NCBI GenBank assembly: GCA_000145985.1
Contig: CP002098.1
Span: 1,060,182 to 1,124,181 of the forward strand
Length of the DNA: 64,000 nt
Reading direction: 5' to 3'
DNA from: Ignisphaera aggregans DSM 17230
GTDB lineage: Archaea > Thermoproteota > Thermoprotei_A > Sulfolobales > Ignisphaeraceae
The notes below the pieces were generated by a model that saw only the letters and a program-made list of their open reading frames with translations, was not told the DNA's origin and did no database searches. This document shows positions 54,481-64,000 of the stretch, piece after piece. Position 1 is the first letter of the stretch, and the number at the start of each line of letters is the position of its first letter. A program made the position numbers and the translations under genes.

Positions 54481-57123
54481 GTGAAAACCATGAGTAATAC
54501 TAGCATAGAGATAAATAGTGATCTAAGAAGTATTATCTCCACAGTCAAAGTTATTAAAAGAGATGGTTCTATAGAACCATTCAATTTAGAAAAGGTTTTT
54601 ATATCTATTTCAAAAGCATGTAAAAAACTATGTGATAGAAACGAAATACTTTCTATTATTGAGATACTAGTAGGTGAAATAAAAGAACGAAGTGAAATAT
54701 CTACATTAGAGATTTCTGACAGAATAGAACGTATAATGATATCTAAAGCTATTAGTAATCCTAAATGGTTTGAAGTTGTAAAGAGATATGAACTTGGAAA
54801 GATATATAAGGATGTATATGGTAAAAGAAGTGATGTAGAATTTGATCCCAAAGATCTAAAACTTACTTTCTCTGCTATAAAGATTCTCGGAAGTAGATAT
54901 CTAATCAAAGATCCTGAGACTGGTCGATTCATAGAAACTCCACAAATGCTATTTAGAAGGGTTTCAAGGGCTATTGCTACACAGGAATATAAATATTGTA
55001 TACAGCAGAATAATAATGAGGATTTATGTAAAGATCGTGTTAAATATTGGGAAGAGCTATTCTATGAACTTCTCAGTGATCAAAGGTTCTTACCCAATAG
55101 TCCAACACTAATGAATGCTGGAACAAAGCTTGGAATACTATCTGCATGTTTTGTTATACCGGTGAGAGACTCTATAGTTACACCAGATGGCGAGGGAATA
55201 TATGATGCTGTAAGAGCACAAGCAATAATATTTCAGCAAGGCGGAGGAACAGGATTTGATTTCTCAGAGCTAAGACCAGAGGGAGATATTGTTTCTACAA
55301 CCGGGGGTATTGCTAGTGGACCACTTTCGTTCATGCGAATGTTTGATGTCAATACTGAGGTGATAAAACAGGGTGGTAAAAGAAGAGGAGCTAATATGGG
55401 TGTTCTTCATGTTTGGCATGCAGATATAGAGAAATTTATTGATGCTAAAAGTGGACAGCTTAAAGATGTTAATCTTCAAAACTTTAATATATCTGTTGGT
55501 GCATATGACTATTTCATTGAGGCTGTAATGAATGGAGGTTCAATACCATTAATCAATCCTAGAAAAACAAATCTTAGACGTGATTTAGGAAATAACTCTA
55601 AATTCTATGCTATTACTAGAGCAAGACACTATCTATATGAGGACTGGGTACAGGAGGTAATAATAAATGAGCTTGAATCTAAGGGAGGTAGTATATGGCT
55701 TGACGAGACAATATTACTAACAATAGATGAAGCTATGATTATTGCACAAGAAGAAAAAGCTATAGTTGGTTATGTCAATGCTAAGAAACTATTTGAAAAA
55801 ATAGTTAGGAATGCATGGGACTCAGGAGATCCAGGACTACTCTTCATAGACACTATTAACAGAAGACACCCTGTCTGGTATCTCGGCAAAATCAATGCAA
55901 CAAATCCGTGCGGAGAACAACCTCTACTACCGTGGGAAAGCTGCAATCTGGGAAGTATCAATTTAGAGAAGTACGTTGAATACGATGAGTATGGGAAGCC
56001 CCGAATAGCTTGGCAGAGACTGGCAGAAGATATAAGAGTTATTGTGAGATTTATGGATAATATTATTGATGTTGCAAAATGGCCTCTCCCACAGCTAGAG
56101 GAAGCTGTTAAGAGAACTAGGAAGATAGGTATCGGTGTAATGGGCTGGCACCATATGTTAATAAAACTTGGTATTCCTTATGATAGTGCTGATGCTTTAT
56201 ACCTTGCATATTATCTAGCTGAATGGATAGAATATAACGCTGCACTTGCAAGTATAGAGCTAGCTAGAGAAAGAGGGGCGTTTCCTGCATATGATCCTGA
56301 TAAATATAGACCTACATGGCTTAGCGCCAAGCCGTTAGAAGAGCTCTTAGCAATAGCCTCTATAGATGCAAAACCATCTAAATTTATATTGGAATTATTG
56401 AGCAGTAGGCCACAGATAGATTGGAATACTGTTGAAGTTCTTAGAAGGAAGTATGGTATAAGAAATGCTGCATTAACATCGATAGCCCCTACAGGAACCA
56501 TAAGTATAATTGCTAATGCGAGCCCGAGTATAGAACCAATATTTGCTGTAGCATTTGAACGCCATGTAACTGTAGGTAAATTTATTGAAGTAGATCCTCT
56601 ATTCCTAGAATATCTACGAAAATACGAACTTGATTCACCAGAGCTTATAGAGGAAATAGCTAGGAGGGGAAGCATCTCTGATATCCCATATATGCCGAGA
56701 ACCATTAAATTATTATTTAAAGGAGCTCTTGATATTGATCCAAAGTGGCATGTACTCCATCAAGCAGTATGGCAACAATGGGTTTGTGCTGGTGTATCAA
56801 AAACTGTTAACCTAAGATTCGAGGCAACAGTAGATGATGTAAGAAATGTTTATCTTTTAGCGTGGATGCTTGGATGTAAGGGTATAACTGTATATAGAGA
56901 TAAATCGAAGGCCCAACAAGTTATATATGTAGGGGTAAAGATGTCTCAGCAACAAGTTCCTAAGGAGAGAACAGAGAAAATACAGTTAGAGGAAAAATCT
57001 CCTCAAGATGTAAGTACTCAACAGATCTCTAAACAGCAACTATTTACAGTGACAAGAGGTAAATCAATAACTGAAGCTATAGAAGAACTCGCTGTTCAGA
57101 GTTGCCCAACATGTGAATATTAA
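54481..57123 (+). CDS. nrdJ: Adenosylcobalamin-dependent (class II) ribonucleoside reductase
   Basis: Makes deoxyribonucleotides without oxygen, using B12. An 880-residue protein from the GTG at 54481; the ATG at 54490 (MSNTSIEIN) is an equally good start. An ATP-cone comes first ([20 protein letters not shown]), then the ten-stranded barrel with NSPTLMNAG, the first active Cys in [10 protein letters not shown], and [18 protein letters not shown] with the radical Cys and Glu. [18 protein letters not shown] follows. The C-terminal pair is in SCPTCEY. It shows that cobalamin is used here even though the corrinoid methyltransferase operon is broken. Confidence 0.95.
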   Translation: MKTMSNTSIEINSDLRSIISTVKVIKRDGSIEPFNLEKVFISISKACKKLCDRNEILSIIEILVGEIKERSEISTLEISDRIERIMISKAISNPKWFEVVKRYELGKIYKDVYGKRSDVEFDPKDLKLTFSAIKILGSRYLIKDPETGRFIETPQMLFRRVSRAIATQEYKYCIQQNNNEDLCKDRVKYWEELFYELLSDQRFLPNSPTLMNAGTKLGILSACFVIPVRDSIVTPDGEGIYDAVRAQAIIFQQGGGTGFDFSELRPEGDIVSTTGGIASGPLSFMRMFDVNTEVIKQGGKRRGANMGVLHVWHADIEKFIDAKSGQLKDVNLQNFNISVGAYDYFIEAVMNGGSIPLINPRKTNLRRDLGNNSKFYAITRARHYLYEDWVQEVIINELESKGGSIWLDETILLTIDEAMIIAQEEKAIVGYVNAKKLFEKIVRNAWDSGDPGLLFIDTINRRHPVWYLGKINATNPCGEQPLLPWESCNLGSINLEKYVEYDEYGKPRIAWQRLAEDIRVIVRFMDNIIDVAKWPLPQLEEAVKRTRKIGIGVMGWHHMLIKLGIPYDSADALYLAYYLAEWIEYNAALASIELARERGAFPAYDPDKYRPTWLSAKPLEELLAIASIDAKPSKFILELLSSRPQIDWNTVEVLRRKYGIRNAALTSIAPTGTISIIANASPSIEPIFAVAFERHVTVGKFIEVDPLFLEYLRKYELDSPELIEEIARRGSISDIPYMPRTIKLLFKGALDIDPKWHVLHQAVWQQWVCAGVSKTVNLRFEATVDDVRNVYLLAWMLGCKGITVYRDKSKAQQVIYVGVKMSQQQVPKERTEKIQLEEKSPQDVSTQQISKQQLFTVTRGKSITEAIEELAVQSCPTCEY

Positions 57124-57131
57124 ATATTGCA

Positions 57132-58106
57132 TCAATTCGTTTGAATATTCTTTACATAGAAATTCAATTTCTCAATAAGCTCTTCTATGCTTTGCTGCTT
57201 AAAAATATGAATATAGTTTATAAGCCATGAATATCCATTAGAGGGTAAAAGCATATCTGCATAGTACTTAATAATCCATGCATTAATTAGTGCTCTACCA
57301 TAAAATGTTTTAACCATATCCTCAACATTATCTATAAATGGAAAATTAGTAGCTCTTAGAGCATTAATTAGCAACTCCAATTCTTCTTTACTAAGATCTT
57401 TTCTACCAAACGATGCTTCACCATTACCTACATATCTTTCACCAAGACCAGGTATAATAACCTTACCATATGCAGCTTTTGTACGCCAAGACGAAGAATC
57501 CAAAGAATTTACACCTAAGATTTTAAGTGCTTGATACATTGAGGGGCTTCCTCCTATTCCTAATGCATGTATCCATCCATTGAAAACCTTTCTCAATAAT
57601 GTTAAGGCAAGAAACGGTGTTATTCTACTACCCCTACCAAATTTTGCTAATGATGGTGGTACCGCTCCTCCGAATGCTATAATCTTAATACCATATGACT
57701 TATAAATATCTAATGCTTCTAGAATAAGATCGGCTTTATAACAATGAATTACAGGAACTATAAGCTTATCATCCAGTTTTGTATATAGTTTCTCAAAATT
57801 AGTTATATTTTTCATAACAATATCTCTAGATTGTGTACATAGCTCTTGAGGTGGATGATCTAAAGATATATAGATATCTGCATCAAGTTCTCTATACCTA
57901 TCAATTATATCTGTTAATTCAATTCTAAGACCTTTAATCATAATTTGATATCCTCCAGAATCAACCCAAATTCTATGTGCTGGTGGTCTTCCCCATCTCC
58001 ATCTCAAATTGTTTATCATAATTTCAAGTTCCTTAATAAATTCCCATAACCTTATTTCTGTATCTGGAATACCAAAAACAATTATGGGCTCAATGGACAT
58101 TGGCAA
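57132..58106 (-). CDS. tRNA-guanine transglycosylase-like TIM-barrel protein
   Basis: A 324-residue protein with the active-site-like WVDSGGYQIM (48-57), SLDHPPQE, VPVIHCYK, AFGGAVPPSL and HALGIGGS, the order of motifs in the Tgt/TgtA superfamily. The zinc-binding Cys/His cluster of true transglycosylases is not seen, so substrate and activity are uncertain. Related archaeal proteins include paralogues without known function. It converges with nrdJ, eight bases apart. The ATG at 58106 could be replaced by the one two codons later. Confidence 0.65.
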   Translation of the reverse strand: MPMSIEPIIVFGIPDTEIRLWEFIKELEIMINNLRWRWGRPPAHRIWVDSGGYQIMIKGLRIELTDIIDRYRELDADIYISLDHPPQELCTQSRDIVMKNITNFEKLYTKLDDKLIVPVIHCYKADLILEALDIYKSYGIKIIAFGGAVPPSLAKFGRGSRITPFLALTLLRKVFNGWIHALGIGGSPSMYQALKILGVNSLDSSSWRTKAAYGKVIIPGLGERYVGNGEASFGRKDLSKEELELLINALRATNFPFIDNVEDMVKTFYGRALINAWIIKYYADMLLPSNGYSWLINYIHIFKQQSIEELIEKLNFYVKNIQTN

Positions 58107-58203
58107 ACCCTAAGAGCAACTATGACTGGCTATTCCTTTTTTAAGGCATCAAACAATATATAAACTATTAACCATGTTAATTAGTAGCAAAGAGGTTTAA
58201 TAC

Positions 58204-59196
58204 TTGAAGGAATACATATTTGGTAAAGCACAGCTGTTAAAGAGATTTCCAAAATCTGTTTTAGAATTCTTTGACGATGCTGGTGACATAGTTATTAATG
58301 GTAATAGAATTTTACTAAAGGTTGATGGATTTTCTTTTTCTAGATCAAAATATGAATGGTGTAGCTATAGTGACATTGGTTTTAAATCTATCTCTGCAGC
58401 TATAAGTGATGTTGTAGCAAAGGGATGTAGACCTTATGCCTATGCTATCTCAATAGGTTTGACACAAAATGATATAGCCAATATTGATGATATTATCGAT
58501 GGTATTAACGATGCTATTAAAGTGTATGGAGGATACATAGTCAATGTCGATACTAATGGTGGTAATGATTCATGGATAGATATTTTCATTATAGGAACTT
58601 GTAATGTCCTACCAGTACCTAGAAGGATTGACGCACTAAACTATCTAATTCTACCTAGGAGAATAGGTGATAGCGTAATAGCATATATGTATCAATACAA
58701 TCGTGAACTAGTATCCTCTATGTTCAACATAGTTGAGCCCTTGCTAAAGTGTAGCTGTAGACCATTAATAAACCTAGAGATTACTAGAGTTATTGAGAAA
58801 CATAGAGCATGTATTGTAGGCAGTATTGATATAAGCGATACTTTTGCAGAAACATTATATGATCTCTCTATGGTATCACAAAAGGGAATTAATATAAATA
58901 TTAGTCCGACAATGATAGCATCTATAAACCTATTAAATTTCTATAGAGATATTGTTAGGAAGAGAGAAGATATAGATCTAGAGGAGCTTGTATTAATGTC
59001 TAATGAGGAGTATATACCTATATTGGTGGTTAAGGATTATTGTATAGATGACTTACTTCGTGATTTAGAATGCATAGGCTTTCATCCAATGATAATTGGA
59101 TATAGCAAAGAATATGAAAGTGATATAACTTGGTTTGGAAAGAAAATTAGGAAGATTGTTTGGGATCATATAGCCACTAGAATTAGAGGTATATAG
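58204..59196 (+). CDS. PurM/ThiL-like ATP-binding protein
   Basis: A 330-residue protein starting at TTG, resembling the AIR synthase/ThiL/SelD superfamily. DDAGDI and LLKVDGF fit the metal and nucleotide strand. SDIGFKSISAAISDVVAKGCRPYAYAIS is strongly family-like (only part quoted: SDIGFKSISAAISD). The second half is divergent, without the Gly-rich nucleotide loop clearly visible. It may be a thiamine-monophosphate-kinase-like enzyme or another kinase of the fold. A TATA-like caatatataaac lies about 45 bases upstream. The tetraether synthase follows after 66 bases. Confidence 0.6.
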   Translation: MKEYIFGKAQLLKRFPKSVLEFFDDAGDIVINGNRILLKVDGFSFSRSKYEWCSYSDIGFKSISAAISDVVAKGCRPYAYAISIGLTQNDIANIDDIIDGINDAIKVYGGYIVNVDTNGGNDSWIDIFIIGTCNVLPVPRRIDALNYLILPRRIGDSVIAYMYQYNRELVSSMFNIVEPLLKCSCRPLINLEITRVIEKHRACIVGSIDISDTFAETLYDLSMVSQKGININISPTMIASINLLNFYRDIVRKREDIDLEELVLMSNEEYIPILVVKDYCIDDLLRDLECIGFHPMIIGYSKEYESDITWFGKKIRKIVWDHIATRIRGI

Positions 59197-59262
59197 TTTT
59201 TTACTACAGGTAGTGTTATATACCTCCTCATATGAGAAAATTAGATAGTAGGTGTTTTAGTA

Positions 59263-61017
59263 GTGAATGAAACAGTAAGAATTGTTGCACAGATGGATGA
59301 GAAAAAAGGGGTTGTATATGTTGGCAAGAGAATAATTAATATAGGAGGACCTGTTCCTAGTCTAAGAGATAACGAAAGACTTATTAGATATACATCATCT
59401 CTATGTCCACATTGTTTTCGTATTCTACCTGCTGTTATAGTGGAGCGTGAAAATAAGCTTTACATCAGAAGGATATGCCCTGAACATGGTGAAATAGAGG
59501 AGGTATATTTCGGAGATTCAGAACTATTTAGACGTTTTGAAAAATTTTATTTTGATGGAAATGGACCTGGGTATGTATATACTGCTGCTACAGCTCCATG
59601 CCCATTAAACTGTGGTCTATGTCCTCTTCACAAGACACATACAGCACTCCTAAATATTGTTGTTACAAATAGATGTGATTTAAGTTGCTGGTATTGTTTC
59701 TATTTTGCAGAGAGAGCTGGATATGTATATGAGCCAAGTATAGATGATATTGTAAACATGGTTGAGGCACTAAGGAAACAGCCTAATATTGTATTAACGG
59801 TACAGCTCACTGGAGGTGAACCTACTCTAAGGGAGGATTTAGTAGATATAGTAAGAAAGTTAAGAGAACTTGGTGTTAGACATATACAGCTAAATACTCA
59901 TGGTATTAAATTTGTCCAATTATATTTTGAGGATGTATCAAAAGCTATTGAATACGCTAAAGAGCTTAGAAGAGCTGGAGTAAATACGGTTTATCTAAGT
60001 TTTGATGGAGTATCACCTGAAACTAATCCTAAGAATCATTGGGAAGTCCCATTTATTCTTGAAGTCTTTAGAAAAGCTGAGATGACCAGTGTAGTATTTG
60101 TACCTACAGTTATTAGGACGGTAAATGACCATGAGTTGGGTGCTATACTTAAGATAGCTGCTAACAACATGGATGTTGTTAGAGGTGTAAATTTCCAACC
60201 TGTAAGTCTTGTAGGGATGATGAGAAAGCAAGATAGAAATAGATATAGAATTACTATTCCAGAAGTCATCAAGTTAATTGAGGATCAAACAAATGGCGAA
60301 ATAGATAAAGACAGTTGGTTCCCTGTACCTGCAGAAGTCCCAATAGCAAGATTTCTAGAGCTTTTAGAACCCTCGAAGAGAGCTGAATTTACTACGCATC
60401 CTGTCTGTGGAGCTGCTACATATGTATATGTAAAAAGAGATGGAAAAGAAATACATTTCTTACCCATAACTAGATTCATAGACGCCTATGGTCTTCTTAG
60501 CTATCTTGAGTCAAAATATGAGTCTCTTGTAAATAAGCCTAAAGCTTTAGGCAAATTATTAGCTGCGACTTCAATACTACAAATCATAAATAAGTTCGTT
60601 TTATGGGATAAGGTACCTGAGGACCTAAAAAGAGATTTAAGATCGATTTTATTCGATATATTCATGAAGAGAGACTATAGCTCCCTAGGTAGATTTCACT
60701 ATAAATTCCTATTCATAGGAATGATGCATTTCATGGATGAATGGAATTATGATGTAGAAAGAGTTATGAGATGTGCAATCCACTATGCACTACCTGATGG
60801 AAGAATAGTTCCATTCTGTGCATTTAACATAATAAATGATATATATAGAGATACTCCTCAAAAAACATATGGTATTCCACTAGATGAGTATCTCAAAAAA
60901 TATGGAGAAAAATATCTTGAGAATAAAAAATATGTTAGAAATAAGGAATTGATAGAGAAAATGACTAGAAGTGAGATATATAGACAATTCTATTCAATTA
61001 CAAATAAACAATTATAG
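59263..61017 (+). CDS. tes: Tetraether lipid synthase (radical SAM, Tes/MJ0619-like)
   Basis: Joins archaeol chains into macrocyclic tetraether (GDGT) membrane lipids by radical chemistry. The 584 residues have several iron-sulfur motifs: CPHC (48-51) with CPEHG near 72, CPLNCGLC (113-120), and the radical SAM CX3CX2C at 138-145 (CDLSCWYC). TGGEPTLRED, LNTHG, YLSFDGVSPE and a late C-terminal Cys region (IVPFCAFN) follow. Length and the multiple clusters fit the Tes family rather than generic radical SAM enzymes. Such lipids are expected in hyperthermophilic crenarchaea. Confidence 0.82.
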   Translation: MNETVRIVAQMDEKKGVVYVGKRIINIGGPVPSLRDNERLIRYTSSLCPHCFRILPAVIVERENKLYIRRICPEHGEIEEVYFGDSELFRRFEKFYFDGNGPGYVYTAATAPCPLNCGLCPLHKTHTALLNIVVTNRCDLSCWYCFYFAERAGYVYEPSIDDIVNMVEALRKQPNIVLTVQLTGGEPTLREDLVDIVRKLRELGVRHIQLNTHGIKFVQLYFEDVSKAIEYAKELRRAGVNTVYLSFDGVSPETNPKNHWEVPFILEVFRKAEMTSVVFVPTVIRTVNDHELGAILKIAANNMDVVRGVNFQPVSLVGMMRKQDRNRYRITIPEVIKLIEDQTNGEIDKDSWFPVPAEVPIARFLELLEPSKRAEFTTHPVCGAATYVYVKRDGKEIHFLPITRFIDAYGLLSYLESKYESLVNKPKALGKLLAATSILQIINKFVLWDKVPEDLKRDLRSILFDIFMKRDYSSLGRFHYKFLFIGMMHFMDEWNYDVERVMRCAIHYALPDGRIVPFCAFNIINDIYRDTPQKTYGIPLDEYLKKYGEKYLENKKYVRNKELIEKMTRSEIYRQFYSITNKQL

Positions 61018-61101
61018 TATAACCTAAATAGATTGTATTTTAGAATGTTTTCTATCTTGTAATGTAAAAATCTAATGCAATACTACACTTGTTATTCATT
61101 T

Positions 61102-62460
61102 CTAGCCTTGTTGATAACTATAATTTTTGTTAACTTTTTCTAAAAACATATCAACAATTTCTTTTATTGATGGTCCTTCGACTATCTTTAGCTCATAGAA
61201 TGTATGAACAACAGGTTTATTTATCTTAATTATTTGATCTAGATTTATAGGAGTTCCAAGGATAATTACATCACAATCAATACTATTTATAGTATCCTTT
61301 AAATCTTCTAACTGTTTATGAGTATAGCCTATACTTGGAAGCACTGGACCCATATTCTTGTATTCCTCATAAATCTTCTTTATAACGCCTTTAGCATAGG
61401 GTCTTGGATCTATAATCTCAGCACCATATTTTATGGCTGCTACATATCCTGCAGCATAGGGTAGTCCACCATGTGTAACTGTAGGAGCATCTTCTATAAC
61501 TAATGCTCTTCTGCCTTTAACGAGGTCTGGACGATCAACAAAAACCTCAAGATCTGCCCTAACAATTTCTGCCTTTCTATTCACTTTTTGTATATTATTA
61601 ATAATGCTTTCAACATGTTCTCTCTTTGCTTGAGAAACTTTTGTTATAATGACTATATCTGCTAGACGAATATTTACTTCACCTGGATATGTTCCAATCT
61701 CGTTACCAGGTCTAAGAGCATCTGTAGCTACAATCATAAACCATGGTCTATAGAAAGGAAGATCATTATTACCTCCATCCCATAAAATTATATCTCCCCT
61801 TTTCTCTGCTTCTAGAAGTATCTTACCATAGTCTATACCTGCCATTACCACTATTCCATTCCTAACATAATGTTCAAATTCTTCACGTTCCTCTAATGTT
61901 ACTCCATATCTATCGAGATCCTCCATAGTTCTATAGATTTCTACAACGTTTTTCTCAAGATCTTTATAGGCCATGGGATGTCTGACTACAACAAAATTAA
62001 TACCACGTCTCTTTAATTCAAGGCTTATAGCTCTGGAAATAGTGCTCTTTCCCGCACCTGTCTTTGTAGCTGTAACAGCTATAACAGGCTTAATAGTTTC
62101 TAACATAGTTTCATAGGGATTTAATAACTTAAAAGAAACTCCCTTTATAAGAATCTCTGAAATCTTTCTTCCAAGTTCCTCATATGTTAAATCACTATAG
62201 CTCAAAACAACCTCATCTACCTTATATTTACGTATAAGCTCTTCTAACATTTCTTCAGGATATATAGGTATTCCATTTGGATAATTTCTACCGGCTAACG
62301 ATGGAGGATACCTTCTATATTCTATTCCAGGTATTTGTGTAACTACAAATGCAACTACATGATATTCATCATTATCTCTAAATAATACATTAAAATTATG
62401 AAAATCTCTACCACCTGCACCTAGTAAAATTATCTTCTTAACCATAGTAGACATCACCAT
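61102..62460 (-). CDS. Cyclic 2,3-diphosphoglycerate synthetase-like P-loop protein
   Basis: A 452-residue protein with an N-terminal NAD-like GAGGRDFHNF motif (14-23), a Walker A TKTGAGKST (132-140), DGGNNDLPFY and RLADIVIITKVSQA. C-terminal residues include VIEDAPTVTHGG and ADLEVF. This layout is the archaeal cyclic-2,3-diphosphoglycerate-synthetase family, which also contains members of unknown activity in non-producers. The ATG at 62445 (MVKKIILLG) is probably the true start; the frame opens five codons earlier. Function by family only. Confidence 0.75.
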   Translation of the reverse strand: MVMSTMVKKIILLGAGGRDFHNFNVLFRDNDEYHVVAFVVTQIPGIEYRRYPPSLAGRNYPNGIPIYPEEMLEELIRKYKVDEVVLSYSDLTYEELGRKISEILIKGVSFKLLNPYETMLETIKPVIAVTATKTGAGKSTISRAISLELKRRGINFVVVRHPMAYKDLEKNVVEIYRTMEDLDRYGVTLEEREEFEHYVRNGIVVMAGIDYGKILLEAEKRGDIILWDGGNNDLPFYRPWFMIVATDALRPGNEIGTYPGEVNIRLADIVIITKVSQAKREHVESIINNIQKVNRKAEIVRADLEVFVDRPDLVKGRRALVIEDAPTVTHGGLPYAAGYVAAIKYGAEIIDPRPYAKGVIKKIYEEYKNMGPVLPSIGYTHKQLEDLKDTINSIDCDVIILGTPINLDQIIKINKPVVHTFYELKIVEGPSIKEIVDMFLEKVNKNYSYQQG

Positions 62461-62572
62461 ATATAAGCAAATTGCAAATTACATTAGTTAAGCTAAACCC
62501 TAATAAGACTTTCCTCAGACGCACACTTAAAAGTAAGTTTAGTTATTAAGGATTTTAGTGGTGTGTATACTA

Positions 62573-64000
62573 ATGAGCCATATCGTTGGACATGCAATGG
62601 TTTATACAATAACACCATTAAAAGCACCAAACTATAGAGTAATTCTTGTAGAGACAAAACCTGTAGTAGCTAATACATCTATAATCCCATTATTCAATAT
62701 AATTTCAAAGATATTTAGAGCTCCTTTAATAGCTAATGTCAAGCTGAAGGTTAAAGGAAAACCTATTGAGAAGATAGAAAGAGCTAAGCTTGCATATATA
62801 GTATCACTTCTATCAACTATAACCATACCTATCTACATAATGGAATTTGAACAGAACTCACAGGTTCTCATATCATATATAGAGATGAATAATGATGAAC
62901 CTTCAGTGATATCTACAGCATTAGTAACTAAAAAGAATCTAAAGAGGATATTGGATAGAGAGACACATTTTGTTATCATATTACGTGGATTATCTAAAGA
63001 ACTTACATCAGAGTTTATTAACAATATGTATAAGTATTCTTGGAAATTACTTAATAGTTTAGCAAATCTTCAGCTCGATATTAATGATAAAACTGAGAGC
63101 CCGAGAAAGAGATATACTGTTGCTGTGCTTCTGGAGGGGAAGAGCGAGGAAGATAGTATTGAAATTAATGTACCAGAAATGCATGATACTATAAAAATAA
63201 GAGTTCCTGTTAGAGAACCTCTATGGAGATTAGAGGATATACCACCAAAGCTTAGATACGATATTGAGACAATAATACTTAGACCTATTATCTCCAAAGC
63301 GCCATATGCACCAAAAGGTATTTTAATAATAGGTCCACCAGGTGTTGGAAAAAGTGTAACTGCGGAAACCATTGCTGGGGGTTTAGGATTAAAATTGGTT
63401 GAGATTAGACCTAGTATATATAGATCAATGTGGTATGGATTAACAGAAAAGATATTAGAACATTTATTGAAAGGTCTCAAGAATAGAAAGAACATTGCAA
63501 TACTTATGGACGATGTTGATTTTCTTGTTGGAAGACAGATATCTATACATGAAACACATATAAGTGAAATCACTATATTTCTGCGTTATCTTCAGGAACC
63601 TTCAAGACCTCTTCTAATTATGACTACAAATACCCCAGAATTGCTAGATCCAGCGTTAATGAGGCCAGGGAGAATAGATGTAATAGTAGTTATGGGGTAT
63701 CCAGACAAGGAGTTTAGAAGATATATAGCTCTAAAAAGTGCTGAGAGATATCGTATTAAATTAGATGAAAATATTCTAAACTCTATTGAGAGAATAACTA
63801 GATGGTTTACAAACGCTGAAATAGATGCTCTAATAAGACTTGCTGCAAGTAAAGGCGATGGCATCATAACTGAAGATGCTCTTCAATGGGCTCGACAGAG
63901 ATTTAATATAAATGAACAGATGAGGAGAAATATACAGGATCAATTAAGATGGTTTGCAGAGCAGATACAAGGTATAACGATAAAATATATACCCAATGAT
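62573..64000 (+). CDS. AAA+ ATPase with unusual N-terminal domain (partial at right edge)
   Basis: The frame runs from the ATG at 62573 to the window end, 476 codons without a stop. Residues 1-235 form an N-terminal domain that I do not recognise, probably beta-rich (IVGHAMVYTITPLKAPNY at the start). A single AAA module follows: Walker A GPPGVGKS near 254, Walker B AILMDDVDFLVG, TTNTPELLDPALMRPGRID with sensor 1 and arginine-finger region, then a helical lid with NAEIDALIRLA. It resembles CDC48-type modules but with its own N-domain, as in several crenarchaeal AAA proteins of unknown role. TATA-like cttaaaagtaag near 62527-62538. Confidence 0.8.
   Translation, partial: MSHIVGHAMVYTITPLKAPNYRVILVETKPVVANTSIIPLFNIISKIFRAPLIANVKLKVKGKPIEKIERAKLAYIVSLLSTITIPIYIMEFEQNSQVLISYIEMNNDEPSVISTALVTKKNLKRILDRETHFVIILRGLSKELTSEFINNMYKYSWKLLNSLANLQLDINDKTESPRKRYTVAVLLEGKSEEDSIEINVPEMHDTIKIRVPVREPLWRLEDIPPKLRYDIETIILRPIISKAPYAPKGILIIGPPGVGKSVTAETIAGGLGLKLVEIRPSIYRSMWYGLTEKILEHLLKGLKNRKNIAILMDDVDFLVGRQISIHETHISEITIFLRYLQEPSRPLLIMTTNTPELLDPALMRPGRIDVIVVMGYPDKEFRRYIALKSAERYRIKLDENILNSIERITRWFTNAEIDALIRLAASKGDGIITEDALQWARQRFNINEQMRRNIQDQLRWFAEQIQGITIKYIPND

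Noticed and set aside
1-64000. CRISPR arrays, insertion sequences, rRNA genes
   Set aside because: No regularly spaced repeats, no transposase-like frames with terminal inverted repeats and no rRNA sequence were seen on either strand.

Overview
The window looks like chromosome of an anaerobic hyperthermophilic crenarchaeon, most like Ignisphaera and other Desulfurococcales. The base composition is AT-rich. Promoters carry archaeal TATA boxes and some genes appear leaderless. The core genes are typical of Thermoproteota: HerA-Mre11-Rad50, PolB1, Rpo6/RpoK, ribosomal protein L12, thermosome, CDC48, NucS, TmcA, Taw1, a tetraether lipid synthase and a cobalamin-dependent ribonucleotide reductase. 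Four box C/D guide RNA candidates support the same assignment. Species was inferred from gene content, not from a search.

Layout. 1-4282: the DNA end-resection operon herA-mre11-rad50 on the minus strand (rad50 runs off the left edge). 4347-5521: two box C/D sRNA genes around a lysine-exporter-like LysO split into two overlapping genes. 5597-7537: a decayed corrinoid methyltransferase operon. 8122-9933: a membrane-anchored surface metzincin. 10379-22055: an accessory island (below). 22091-64000: mostly intact housekeeping genes in short operons, namely alanyl-tRNA synthetase, L12, an RNA-processing nuclease, wyosine synthesis, a DHH/NucS/phosphoesterase cluster, TmcA-CDC48-PPDK, PolB1, enolase, signal peptidase, topoisomerase IA, RpoK, thermosome, NrdJ, Tes, a cyclic-2,3-diphosphoglycerate-synthetase-like protein and an AAA ATPase cut by the right edge.

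The accessory island is the most interesting part. Its right end is an intact tRNA-Arg(UCU) gene. Its left end is a decayed, ungapped, same-orientation copy of that tRNA's 3' half, which is what integration at a tRNA 3' end leaves behind. Next to the tRNA lies a broken N-terminal piece of an archaeal tyrosine integrase, and a second integrase piece lies near 16.1 kb. Inside are PaREP1, VapBC, an M24-peptidase/acetyltransferase pair present twice in inverted orientation (one copy almost fully decayed), a zincin, and membrane and surface genes. Many of these carry single-base frameshifts.

The best candidate for a new system is at 19537-21651: a secreted, cysteine-rich precursor resembling halocin C8 prepropeptides, followed by a small three-helix membrane protein. 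The pair is repeated in tandem, with a truncated precursor and a second, intact membrane protein. I interpret this as a crenarchaeal bacteriocin (archaeocin) plus self-protection cassette, in DNA visibly richer in G+C than its surroundings.
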